Below are positions 1-5,833 of a stretch of 8,796 bases of DNA, in pieces. The notes beneath the pieces were generated by a model that was given only the letters and a program-made list of their open reading frames with translations, searched no databases and was not told the origin of the DNA. The position numbers and the translations under genes are program-made. Where the stretch lies: positions 1 to 8,796 of the forward strand of contig NJEK01000018.1 in NCBI GenBank assembly GCA_002255105.1, read 5' to 3'. Position 1 is the first letter of the stretch. Each line of letters begins with the position of its first letter. The stretch comes from Candidatus Wolframiiraptor sp. EX4484-121 (GTDB taxonomy: Archaea > Thermoproteota > Nitrososphaeria_A > Caldarchaeales > Wolframiiraptoraceae).

Positions 1-134
1 AAGCCCAGCTTAGGAAGCCTCTTCGTAAGTATATACCTCACGGTTGGGATGGGAACGCCCGTCTCCCTCGAGATCTTTGAATAGCGTGGACCATATCTCA
101 TTAAAGCCTCCACTACCTTTGCGGTTGCCTCCAT
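1..134 (-). CDS. Helix-turn-helix DNA-binding protein, N-terminal part only (cut by window edge)
   Basis: The first 44 codons are visible, reading leftwards from an ATG at 132-134; the frame is open to base 1, so the rest lies outside the window. The peptide begins MEATAKVVEALMRYG and continues with a short helix, a turn (TGVPIPTV) and a recognition-like helix (RYILTKRLPK). This is the pattern of the small HTH/winged-helix domain found at the start of many archaeal transcription regulators, including Lrp/AsnC-like ones. The start is supported by a GGTGA ribosome binding site 7 bases upstream. It is transcribed divergently from the THUMP-SPOUT gene, with a 116-base gap between starts. No effector domain can be seen, so its ligand and targets are unknown. 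A non-regulatory HTH protein is also possible. Confidence 0.6.
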   Translation of the reverse strand, partial: MEATAKVVEALMRYGPRYSKISRETGVPIPTVRYILTKRLPKLG

Positions 135-141
135 AGCTTCT

Positions 142-146
142 TCACC
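142..146 (-). promoter_or_regulatory. Ribosome binding site of the HTH gene
   Basis: Read on the minus strand, GGTGA lies 7 bases before the ATG at 134. It matches the archaeal anti-Shine-Dalgarno sequence and fixes the start of the truncated HTH gene. Confidence 0.55.
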
Positions 147-216
147 TTTATTTTAAATTTTATCTTATGTACTAAATAAGGTTATTGATTCGTCTCCGAG
201 TCGAATGGCTTATCTA

Positions 217-225
217 CTTTTTAAC
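217..225 (+). promoter_or_regulatory. TATA-like element of the THUMP-SPOUT gene
   Basis: CTTTTTAAC is centred about 30 bases before the ATG at 251, which would place transcription start within a few bases of that codon. No Shine-Dalgarno sequence precedes the ATG, so a leaderless or nearly leaderless mRNA is likely. This is the main reason for preferring ATG 251 over the in-frame TTG at 185, which lies upstream of this element. Confidence 0.4.
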
Positions 226-250
226 ACGATCTACGAATCTAATAATTTGG

Positions 251-1300
251 ATGGAGCTGATAGTTAAGACCCAGCTCGGCCTCGAGAGGGTCGCCGCTTC
301 GAGGATCCTCGAACTTGAGCCTAGGGCCGAGGTCGTGGCCAAGCCTAGAGGACTTGGGGGGTTGGTGATAGTCGATTCATGCCCGGATAGATCTAGGTTG
401 ATTGAGGAGATTTTGAGGGAGGTTCCGGAGGTTGAGAAGGTTGTTCCGGTTGAGGCCGAGGTCTGTGCGAGGATTGAGGAGATCGAGGCCGCCGCCAAGA
501 AATTGGCCATCGAGAAACTAACCTCTGATCAAAGCTTCGCCGTTAGAACAGTTAGGAGAGGGAGCCACGAGTTCAGGAGCATAGACGTGAACGTCAGGGT
601 TGGAGCGGCCGTCCAGGAGGCGATCGGAGCACCGGTGGATCTAGACAATCCAGAAAAGATAATCCAGGTAGAGATAATCTTCGATAGGGCGGCCATCGCG
701 ATCCTCGACGGAAGATCTGAATGGAGGAAGATGGGGTTGGGGAAGAGGCCCTCAACCAAGTTCTTCAATAGAGTCTCAATAGTCCAGATGCCGTATCTGG
801 GATCCATGGAGGGCGCGAGGGAGATTGGGAGGAGGATTGGGAGAGCTGTTCAAGCCTATGAGGTTAGGGAGCTTGTCATAGCCCCGAATAAGCCTGTAAA
901 CGCCTTCGAGCTCGCCTCCTTCATTAATGGAGTATGGGAGGGAATAGAGTCTAGGTTTAAGATTCAGAGGAGGAGTTACGGGAGGGCCGTCAAGAGGATC
1001 GAGGTCCATGTTCAAGACTTATATCAGCTCATCAGAGAGAGGAGGGGTGAGCCCCTCGTAGTCTTCGAGCCGGAAGGCCTCCAGCTTAGAGATGCGGCCG
1101 CAAAGCTTAAGGAGATTATATCGGGATCAAAGAGGGTGAGCTTCCTCTTCGGATCCAGGGAGGGGATACCGAAGGGCATATACAGGTTGGCGGATCTAGT
1201 TATAGACTTGGCCCCCGCCATAACCCTCCCAACCGAGGTGGCGGCCCCAGCTGCCCTAACGGCGGTCTACACGGCTTTAAACATGATGAACCTCGTATAG
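251..1300 (+). CDS. THUMP domain plus SPOUT-type RNA methyltransferase (COG1818-like)
   Basis: A 349-residue protein with two recognisable parts. Residues about 60-155 form a THUMP-type RNA-binding domain (FAVRTVRRGSHEF, then DVNVRVGAAVQEA). Residues about 175-349 look like a SPOUT methyltransferase with the C-terminal trefoil knot: VVFEPEGLQL, then FGSREGIPKG (residues 300-309), then LAPAITLPTEVA (320-331). The FGSxEGxP and LP-T-E-A elements line the S-adenosylmethionine site in this superfamily. The expected role is methylation of a tRNA or rRNA in the cytoplasm, but the modified nucleotide is not predictable. From memory it matches the archaeal family COG1818. The start is ATG 251; an in-frame TTG at 185 would add 22 residues, mostly hydrophobic and unlike the family. 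The Nudix gene follows 42 bases downstream and may be co-transcribed. Confidence 0.8.
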   Translation: MELIVKTQLGLERVAASRILELEPRAEVVAKPRGLGGLVIVDSCPDRSRLIEEILREVPEVEKVVPVEAEVCARIEEIEAAAKKLAIEKLTSDQSFAVRTVRRGSHEFRSIDVNVRVGAAVQEAIGAPVDLDNPEKIIQVEIIFDRAAIAILDGRSEWRKMGLGKRPSTKFFNRVSIVQMPYLGSMEGAREIGRRIGRAVQAYEVRELVIAPNKPVNAFELASFINGVWEGIESRFKIQRRSYGRAVKRIEVHVQDLYQLIRERRGEPLVVFEPEGLQLRDAAAKLKEIISGSKRVSFLFGSREGIPKGIYRLADLVIDLAPAITLPTEVAAPAALTAVYTALNMMNLV

Positions 1301-1342
1301 CTTCATCCTCATTAATGGGAAAGGCTCCCTGATTAGAGAAAA

Positions 1343-1879
1343 ATGGAGAAGATGATCTCTAGCAGGACGCTCTATAAGGGTAAGCTTCTCAACCTGAGGT
1401 TGGATGAGGTCGTATTATCGGGTGGAAGGAGGGTTAGGAGGGAGATAGTAGTCCACCCCGGAGCTTCCGCGATCCTACCGATAATAGAGCCTGGAAAGAT
1501 TCTCATGGTGAGGCAGTATAGGCATCCGGTCGGCGAAGTTCTTCTAGAGATTCCGGCCGGAACCCTTAAACCCGGCGAAGATCCGATGACCTGTGCGGCG
1601 AGAGAACTTGAAGAGGAGACCGGCTATCGCGCCGAAAAGCTCACCCATCTAATCACCATATACACCGCCCCAGGCTATAGCAACGAGGTTCTGCACATCT
1701 ACTTGGCAAGGGATTTGAGAAAGAGCGTTCAAGCCCCCGAGATAGATGAGGACATCTCGGTCGTTGAGGTGACCCTCGATCAAGTATTGGACGAGATAAG
1801 GGATGGGAAGATTAAAGACTCTAAGGCGATAATAGCTATCTTATACTATCTCGTCTTCGCCGAGGCTTGTCACGTTTAA
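1343..1879 (+). CDS. Nudix hydrolase, ADP-ribose pyrophosphatase type
   Basis: A 178-residue protein with a complete Nudix box at residues 73-95: G73, E79, R87-E88-L89, E91-E92, G94, Y95, matching GX5EX7REUXEEXGU with no deviation. Its glutamates bind the catalytic magnesium. Proline 110, in the TAPGYSNE segment, lies 15 residues after the box, the position that marks ADP-ribose-type Nudix enzymes. The N-terminal segment (LYKGKLLNLRLDEVVLSGG) is also typical of that subfamily. The likely reaction is hydrolysis of ADP-ribose or a similar nucleoside diphosphate sugar to AMP and a sugar phosphate in the cytoplasm. Length is normal. No strong ribosome binding site precedes ATG 1343, and an ATG three codons later is the alternative start. 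The gene converges on thiL, with 40 bases between stops. Confidence 0.88.
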   Translation: MEKMISSRTLYKGKLLNLRLDEVVLSGGRRVRREIVVHPGASAILPIIEPGKILMVRQYRHPVGEVLLEIPAGTLKPGEDPMTCAARELEEETGYRAEKLTHLITIYTAPGYSNEVLHIYLARDLRKSVQAPEIDEDISVVEVTLDQVLDEIRDGKIKDSKAIIAILYYLVFAEACHV

Positions 1880-1889
1880 ATTTGAGTTT

Positions 1890-1920
1890 GGAGGGAAGCA
1901 GTTCCATGAGCTCCTATTTT
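1890..1920 (+). terminator. Possible hairpin and T-run after the Nudix gene
   Basis: GGAG (1890-1893) can pair with CTCC (1911-1914), enclosing a small GGAA/TTCC stem (1894-1897 with 1902-1905), and TATTTT follows directly. This lies in the 40-base gap between the convergent Nudix and thiL stops. The T-run is short, and archaeal termination depends mostly on T-rich tracts, so the call is weak. Confidence 0.25.
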
Positions 1921-2894
1921 CATCTAAAATGCTCATAGCCTCTCCTCTCCACCGACACGTATCTTCCAAACCACTTCACCTTGACCGTTTTCTCCTCGAT
2001 CACCCTCCCTATCGGGACAAGATTCCCCCCAACACTTTTTACCGATCTTAAGGCGTCCTCGAGCATCTTCGGCTTAATCGTGACCACCAGCTCAAATTCC
2101 TCCCCCCCATGAAAGACCAAGTCGAACAGATCTACACCGAATTTCTCAGCATAGCTCCTCGCGCTATCGTCTATAGGCGGATCATCTATCCTAAACCCAT
2201 ATCCATTTAGATCCATTAGGGTGTGGAGGGTTTCGGAGAGACCATCGCTAGAATCCATGGAAGCGGTTAACGCGCCTGACATCGCGAGGGCGGCTCCCTC
2301 CTCGACCCTAGCCCTCGGTCTTAAGAATTTCCTGATAACCTTCTCGGCCACCGCCTCCCCCCTAAGGTTGTTGAGGAGCGCGTGAAGCCCGGCGGCTTGA
2401 GCTCCAAATCTTCCCGTGACAGCGACTATATCTCCAGGTCTCATCCCAATCCTCGGAACCGGATTCGTGGCCCTCGCCAAGCAGATGACATCTATCACGA
2501 GCTCTCTCCCCTCGTTTGTGTCCCCTCCGACCACCTTACCACCATAGATCCTGGCCGCTTCTTCAATCCCGATCCAGAGTTCCTCGAACTCGTCAAACAG
2601 CATCTTGGATGGAAGCGCTAGGGATATGAGGTAGGCTATAGGCTTCCCACCCTTTGCTGCTATATCGCTTGTAGTAGCTGTTACAGCCCTATACCCAACA
2701 TCTCTGAAGCTCATTCCGGGCGGAACGTCGGTCGACTCCAAGAGCATATCGGATGAAAATATTATCCTATCGTTTAAGATCGTGTCGACCGTATCGTCTC
2801 CCGGCGGTAGGAGGGAGCCGTTAAGCTGCTCAAGTCTATCGATCACATACTTTAGGATGTATCTCTCACCGAGATCCCCCAACCTCCTCCTCAA
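1920..2894 (-). CDS. thiL: Thiamine-monophosphate kinase ThiL
   Basis: ThiL phosphorylates thiamine monophosphate with ATP to give thiamine diphosphate, the last step of cofactor synthesis, in the cytoplasm. The 324-residue protein carries the family signatures in order: PGDD (31-34), TSDIAAKGG (75-83), GGDT (123-126), MDSSDGL (213-219) and GGEEFELV (263-270), where aspartates bind Mg-ATP. Length is normal. I place the start at TTG 2894. This codon overlaps the TGA of the upstream glycosyltransferase gene (TTGA), and an AGGAGG lies 8 bases before it. An in-frame ATG at 2930 would add 12 residues but would overlap the upstream gene by 40 bases and has no comparable ribosome site. The overlap points to translational coupling in a two-gene operon, although the functions are not obviously related. 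Confidence 0.93.
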   Translation of the reverse strand: MRRRLGDLGERYILKYVIDRLEQLNGSLLPPGDDTVDTILNDRIIFSSDMLLESTDVPPGMSFRDVGYRAVTATTSDIAAKGGKPIAYLISLALPSKMLFDEFEELWIGIEEAARIYGGKVVGGDTNEGRELVIDVICLARATNPVPRIGMRPGDIVAVTGRFGAQAAGLHALLNNLRGEAVAEKVIRKFLRPRARVEEGAALAMSGALTASMDSSDGLSETLHTLMDLNGYGFRIDDPPIDDSARSYAEKFGVDLFDLVFHGGEEFELVVTIKPKMLEDALRSVKSVGGNLVPIGRVIEEKTVKVKWFGRYVSVERRGYEHFR

Positions 2895-3625
2895 CTGGTA
2901 AGCCTCCTGAAGAGAGTTTTCATACACCATTCGGCATAGGAGATTATCTCTTTTTTAGCGAGCTTCGACTCACCGCTCCTCCTCGGCATGAACTTCAACG
3001 GATACTCGACCATCTTGCAACCCGCCCTACTCAATAGATAGAGTAGCTGGACTTGAAAGACATATCCGGATTTGAGTTCGGTTAATTTATCTACGACTTT
3101 TCTCAGCGACTCCGCCCTGATCACCCTAAACCCTGAGGTTAGGTCGCTCAGCTTGATTCCGGTTGAGATCCTCGCGAGGAGGTTCGCGGATCTGCTTATC
3201 AGGACCCTGGTCAAGGATCCGTCAACCCATCCCCCGCCCTCAATATATCTGGAGGCCACCACCACGTCTGCCCCAACTCTCTCAGCATATTCAAGCATCT
3301 TGACAAGCGTTTCAGGTGGGTGGCTGCCATCAGCATCCATCTCGCAGATATATTTCGCCCATGGATGCCTCGCGAGGGCGTATCTGAATCCATCTATGTA
3401 CGCCGACCCTATTCCGAGTTTTCCCGGCCTTCTAAGGACCTCGACCCCGCCGCCCCTCCTAGATCCGATCTCCTCCGCAACCTCCGCTGTCCCATCAGGA
3501 CTTGAGTCGTCGACTATGAGCGCAAGAGCCCTCCAACCCGCCTCCTCCAAGGAATCCAAGAGCCTTGGAAGGAGCCATCTAACGTTCTCCGCCTCCATAT
3601 AGGTTGGGATGACGACCACCACCAC
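2891..3625 (-). CDS. Dpm1-like dolichyl-phosphate mannosyltransferase (GT2 family)
   Basis: A family 2 glycosyltransferase with the full set of Dpm1-type motifs, counted from GTG 3625: VIPTYMEAEN near residues 5-14, DDSSPDGT (39-46), KLGIGSAY (69-76), MDADGSHPPE (96-105, with the metal-binding D-A-D), SRYIEGGG (125-132), SGFRV (164-168), and a closing YPLKF...SGESKL segment. The likely reaction transfers mannose (or another hexose) from a GDP- or UDP-sugar to a dolichyl-type phosphate on the inner face of the membrane, supplying donors for protein or lipid glycosylation. There is no C-terminal membrane or GtrA domain, so it is the short soluble type. The start is uncertain. The frame extends to a TTG at 3649, but the TATA-like sequence at 3650-3657 would place transcription start near 3627, favouring a leaderless GTG at 3625 (244 residues). 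It is first in an operon with thiL. The sugar donor cannot be told from sequence. Confidence 0.87.
   Translation of the reverse strand: MVVVVIPTYMEAENVRWLLPRLLDSLEEAGWRALALIVDDSSPDGTAEVAEEIGSRRGGGVEVLRRPGKLGIGSAYIDGFRYALARHPWAKYICEMDADGSHPPETLVKMLEYAERVGADVVVASRYIEGGGWVDGSLTRVLISRSANLLARISTGIKLSDLTSGFRVIRAESLRKVVDKLTELKSGYVFQVQLLYLLSRAGCKMVEYPLKFMPRRSGESKLAKKEIISYAEWCMKTLFRRLTS
2903..2908 (-). promoter_or_regulatory. Shine-Dalgarno sequence deciding the thiL start
   Basis: AGGAGG on the minus strand, inside the last codons of the glycosyltransferase gene, is 8 bases before the TTG at 2894. It is the strongest Shine-Dalgarno match I noticed in the window and supports reinitiation at the TTGA overlap rather than at the ATG at 2930. 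Confidence 0.65.
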
Positions 3626-3649
3626 GACAAGCCTAGGGATGAGACACAA

Positions 3650-3657
3650 TTTAAAAA
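3650..3657 (-). promoter_or_regulatory. TATA-like element of the dpm-thiL operon
   Basis: TTTTTAAA on the minus strand lies in a very AT-rich stretch (3648-3669) just before the glycosyltransferase gene. Transcription start is expected about 26 bases downstream, near 3627, almost on the GTG at 3625. An overlapping TTAATTAATTA at about 3659-3669 could serve instead. Confidence 0.4.
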
Positions 3658-3699
3658 TAATTAATTAAAGACAAGGAGCCGTCGAAAAACCAGGCCGAG

Positions 3700-3709
3700 C
3701 ATCTAGATG
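3700..3709. promoter_or_regulatory. Perfect 10-bp palindrome between divergent promoters
   Basis: CATCTAGATG is a perfect inverted repeat lying between the TATA-like elements of the dpm-thiL operon and the dehydrogenase gene, about 25 bases before the latter. It could be an operator or activator site. A palindrome this short can arise by chance, so the call rests on its position. Confidence 0.25.
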
Positions 3710-3725
3710 AGGTGTGCCGCCAAAG

Positions 3726-3741
3726 CTTAAATAGGTTTAAG
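3726..3741 (+). promoter_or_regulatory. Dehydrogenase promoter: TATA-like element inside an inverted repeat
   Basis: CTTAAA and TTTAAG form a perfect 6-bp inverted repeat around TAGG. Its left half with the next bases (TTAAATA, 3727-3733) is a good TATA box, placing transcription start near 3756. Flanking AAGC (3723-3726) and GCTT (3744-3747) could extend the dyad. A protein bound here would cover the TATA box, as archaeal repressors often do. Confidence 0.4.
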
Positions 3742-3755
3742 ACGCTTCATGGCCA

Positions 3756-3759
3756 GGTG
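3756..3759 (+). promoter_or_regulatory. Ribosome binding site of the dehydrogenase gene
   Basis: GGTG ends 9 bases before the TTG at 3769. It supports this TTG as the start, since the protein then begins MKAAVLHAP, the usual beginning for the family. Confidence 0.4.
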
Positions 3760-3768
3760 TGAGAATTT

Positions 3769-4794
3769 TTGAAGGCGGCTGTTCTCCACGCCCCATTTGA
3801 TCTTAGGATCGAGGATGTGCCCAAGCCGGAGGTTAAACCTGGATACGTGGTCCTGAGGGTTAGGGCTGCGGGCATCTGCAGAACCGATCTGGAGATATAT
3901 AGGGGTGCCGGAACCCCAGAGGAGCTGGGGCTTAAGGGAGGTCTTCCAGCGATCCTCGGCCACGAGTTTTCAGGTGAGGTTTCAGAGATTGGGGAAGATG
4001 TTAAGGGATTTAAGCCCGGAGATAGGGTAACCTGCGAATGCATCATAGGTTGCGGTGTCTGCAGTTATTGTTTATCCGGCAAGTATAATCTTTGCCCCAA
4101 TACTCTGGGATTCTCTAATGGAGCTTTCGCCGAATTCACGGCAGTCCCGGCAAAGGGTCTCCACAAATTACCAGATAATGTCTCGTTTGAGGAGGGGGCA
4201 GTAACCGAGCCGACCGCGGTCTCAGTATACGCTATTGAGAGAGCTGAGATTAAGCCCGGCGACACGGTCGCTATCTTGGGCGCCGGAACTATGGGTTTCC
4301 TCTGCCTACAGGTTGCGAGGGCGTTTGGAGCCGATAAGGTTCTCCTGACAGGCACGCGGGATGAGAGGCTCGAGTTGGGAGCTAAGCTTGGGGCGGATCT
4401 GACGATCAACGTGAGGAGGGAAGACCCCGTGAAGAGAATTCTCAAGGAGACCGAGGGTCAGGGAGTCGACTCCGTCATAATCGCGGCGGCCGGAGATCCA
4501 GGTGTCCTGGGACAGGCGATAAAAATTGTTAGGAGAGGCGGCCATATAGCCGTGATCGGTTTAGCGGGCAAGAAACCAAGCCAATTACTTTCCGACGAGA
4601 TCGTGTTTAAAGACTTAACCATAAGAGGTGTTTATGCGAGCCCCAATACATGGGAGACAGCGCTCTACCTCATGAGGAAAAACCTGGTAAAGCCGAGGGA
4701 GATAATAACGCATCGATTCCCGCTCGAAAAGACCCCCGAGGCTTTCAGACTGCTAGACGAGAGGAAGGGGGTAAAGGTAATCCTGAGGGCTTGA
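3769..4794 (+). CDS. Zinc-dependent medium-chain alcohol/polyol dehydrogenase
   Basis: A 341-residue oxidoreductase of the medium-chain dehydrogenase/reductase family, full length. The catalytic zinc ligands are visible as C37, H65-E66 (GHEFSGE) and E147. The structural zinc site is intact: C95, C98, C101 and C109, with CX2CX2CX7C spacing. A Rossmann fold begins at about residue 166 with GAGTMG (171-176). At the end of its second strand the sequence is TGTRDER (194-200) instead of the aspartate typical of NAD enzymes, which hints at NADP preference. Overall it resembles the sorbitol/L-iditol, threonine and related dehydrogenases, so an alcohol, polyol or amino-alcohol substrate is likely. The exact substrate cannot be stated. 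It starts at TTG 3769 with GGTG upstream. It is apparently monocistronic, divergent from dpm-thiL, with a possible operator at its promoter. Confidence 0.88.
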   Translation: MKAAVLHAPFDLRIEDVPKPEVKPGYVVLRVRAAGICRTDLEIYRGAGTPEELGLKGGLPAILGHEFSGEVSEIGEDVKGFKPGDRVTCECIIGCGVCSYCLSGKYNLCPNTLGFSNGAFAEFTAVPAKGLHKLPDNVSFEEGAVTEPTAVSVYAIERAEIKPGDTVAILGAGTMGFLCLQVARAFGADKVLLTGTRDERLELGAKLGADLTINVRREDPVKRILKETEGQGVDSVIIAAAGDPGVLGQAIKIVRRGGHIAVIGLAGKKPSQLLSDEIVFKDLTIRGVYASPNTWETALYLMRKNLVKPREIITHRFPLEKTPEAFRLLDERKGVKVILRA

Positions 4795-4799
4795 CGAGC

Positions 4800-4848
4800 G
4801 GTGAGCCGAAACCCCGTCTAGGCAATGAGATCAAAATACGGCTCAACC
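4800..4848. repeat. Inverted repeat downstream of the dehydrogenase gene
   Basis: TGAGCCG (4802-4808) and CGGCTCA (4839-4845) are perfect 7-bp inverted copies about 30 bases apart. With one bulged A the arms pair as GGT-GAGCCG with CGGCTC-A-ACC. It starts 5 bases after the dehydrogenase stop. No T-run follows, so it is not a convincing terminator; it may be a 3' RNA structure or chance. The remainder of the gap, 4849-4890, shows nothing I recognise. Confidence 0.25.
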
Positions 4849-4891
4849 ACGACTACATGATACGAGCCTATTAAAAGTGAGGTCGCGAGGA

Positions 4892-4899
4892 TTAAAAAT
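4892..4899 (+). promoter_or_regulatory. TATA-like element of the tRNA gene
   Basis: TTAAAAAT is centred about 26 bases before 4922, giving a short 5' leader of around 7 bases before the mature tRNA end at 4929, for RNase P to remove. A second ATTAAAA lies 21 bases upstream (4870-4876) as a direct repeat and might be an alternative box. Confidence 0.5.
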
Positions 4900-4928
4900 A
4901 ATAAGTTGCTAGAATCGGAAAATATCGG

Positions 4929-5001
4929 GCCCCGGTAGCTCAGTTGGTAGAGCGGCGGCCTTGTAAGCCGCAGGCCGCGGGTTCAAAGCCCGCCCGGGGC
5001 T
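4929..5001 (+). tRNA. trnT: tRNA-Thr, anticodon TGT
   Basis: A complete 73-base cloverleaf. The acceptor stem GCCCCGG (4929-4935) pairs fully with CCGGGGC (4994-5000). The D arm is GCTC/GAGC, with the loop AGTTGGTA holding the invariant GG. The anticodon stem is GCGGC/GCCGC with loop CTTGTAA, giving anticodon TGT (4962-4964), which reads threonine ACA codons. The variable loop is 5 bases. The T arm is GCGGG/CCCGC with loop TTCAAAG. All stems are Watson-Crick. The discriminator is T (5001), as expected for archaeal tRNA-Thr. CCA is not encoded and there is no intron. Confidence 0.97.
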
Positions 5002-5112
5002 CTACTCAAAGAGCTTTATGTCAATGAGGATCGATAGTTTTCTACGAATTTAGCTTCTTCAATGAAGGGGAGTTTAATCGGATGCCTTTCATCGGCCCTT
5101 TTGTGATTTAGG

Positions 5113-5119
5113 TTTAAAT
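5113..5119 (+). promoter_or_regulatory. TATA-like element of the anchored protein gene
   Basis: TTTAAAT is centred 28 bases before the ATG at 5144, so transcription would start on or next to that ATG. There is no Shine-Dalgarno sequence, which suggests a leaderless mRNA. The rest of the 5002-5112 gap after the tRNA shows no gene or clear terminator. Confidence 0.5.
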
Positions 5120-5143
5120 GGATTTTTGCCTCGATTTTCTTGG

Positions 5144-5827
5144 ATGAAGGTGAGGATCGGTAAATTCATCTTGTTGGCCATGACCATTTTGATGTTCTAC
5201 GTTTTGCTTGTTAATGTTTTCCCGGCCTTAATGGAGTTCTTTAAGAGACCTGATGGAATGCATCCAAATCCTGTGCTCGAGCTTCGAATACGGTGCGCAG
5301 ATGGATCATATATGATCACGAAAGGCAATGGTTCTAAAACATCGTGCGCGGTCAAGCGGGTTTTTCAGCTGACCATGATCCTGTTAAACAATAGCAGCGA
5401 GCCCAGCATAAAGGATATCGAAACGGCTTCTGGGGCGATAATCATGCTGGATGGAGGCAAGATTGTTGAATACGAGCTGGAGGGATTTGACAGCATAGTG
5501 GGAGTGACGGAGGAGGGCGAGCTCGTCAACCCGATTGGCTCAAGAATAATTGAAGTACTCTCTAGATACATTGGCGGCTGGGCTAAGAGGGCCGTGAGGC
5601 TAAACATAACCATAGATGAGGATGTTGATGTTGTTAAGGTGAGGTTTAGGGGCTGGATAATCGATGAAGATGATAAGGTCTGGAACCCCGTGGATAAAGT
5701 TAAAGAGTATTATTATGCGAGGGACCCGCCTGAAGATCCGATCCTGAATCCACCCGACTCGAGGTGGTGCGGGAGAAACTTCCTAAAATATAGAACATAT
5801 GCGCTTCAGATTCGGGTTGCTGAATGA
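5144..5827 (+). CDS. Membrane-anchored extracytoplasmic protein of unknown family
   Basis: I do not recognise this 227-residue protein. It begins with a basic stretch (MKVRIGK) followed by one hydrophobic segment at about residues 8-27, fitting an uncleaved signal anchor that leaves about 195 residues outside the cell. The outer part alternates hydrophobic and polar residues, suggesting beta strands, and is acidic towards its end. It holds N-glycosylation sequons at N62 (NGS), N82-N83 (NNS and NSS) and N154 (NIT), and three cysteines (51, 68, 209), so at most one disulfide pair plus a free thiol. ATG 5144 is chosen because a TATA box lies 28 bases upstream; an in-frame TTG at 5126 would add six residues. 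It is tail to tail with the UppP-like gene, 6 bases apart. It may be a lineage-specific surface protein. Confidence 0.7.
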   Translation: MKVRIGKFILLAMTILMFYVLLVNVFPALMEFFKRPDGMHPNPVLELRIRCADGSYMITKGNGSKTSCAVKRVFQLTMILLNNSSEPSIKDIETASGAIIMLDGGKIVEYELEGFDSIVGVTEEGELVNPIGSRIIEVLSRYIGGWAKRAVRLNITIDEDVDVVKVRFRGWIIDEDDKVWNPVDKVKEYYYARDPPEDPILNPPDSRWCGRNFLKYRTYALQIRVAE

Positions 5828-5833
5828 ATCGCT

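Noticed and set aside
185..250. 22-residue N-terminal extension of the THUMP-SPOUT protein from a TTG at 185
   Set aside because: The TATA-like element at 217-225 lies inside it, the residues are hydrophobic and unlike the family, and the protein starts naturally at ATG 251.
1317..1329. GGGA-AAGGC-TCCC hairpin between the THUMP-SPOUT and Nudix genes
   Set aside because: A 4-bp stem only; expected by chance in this composition.
2382..2621. 79-codon open frame on the plus strand
   Set aside because: Lies wholly antisense to the well-supported thiL coding region; the peptide shows no domain.
3072..3602. 176-codon open frame on the plus strand
   Set aside because: Antisense shadow of the Dpm1-like gene; low-complexity Ser/Pro/Leu composition and no motif.
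4650..4874. 74-codon open frame extending past the dehydrogenase stop
   Set aside because: Mostly overlaps the dehydrogenase in another frame; its free tail has no ribosome site and no recognisable sequence.
4795..4928. Possible C/D box small RNA (AATGAGA and ATGATAC resemble C boxes)
   Set aside because: No proper RTGATGA and CTGA pair with correct spacing on either strand.
5002..5060. Terminator after the tRNA
   Set aside because: Only a short TTTT at about 5038 and no stable hairpin; not enough to call.
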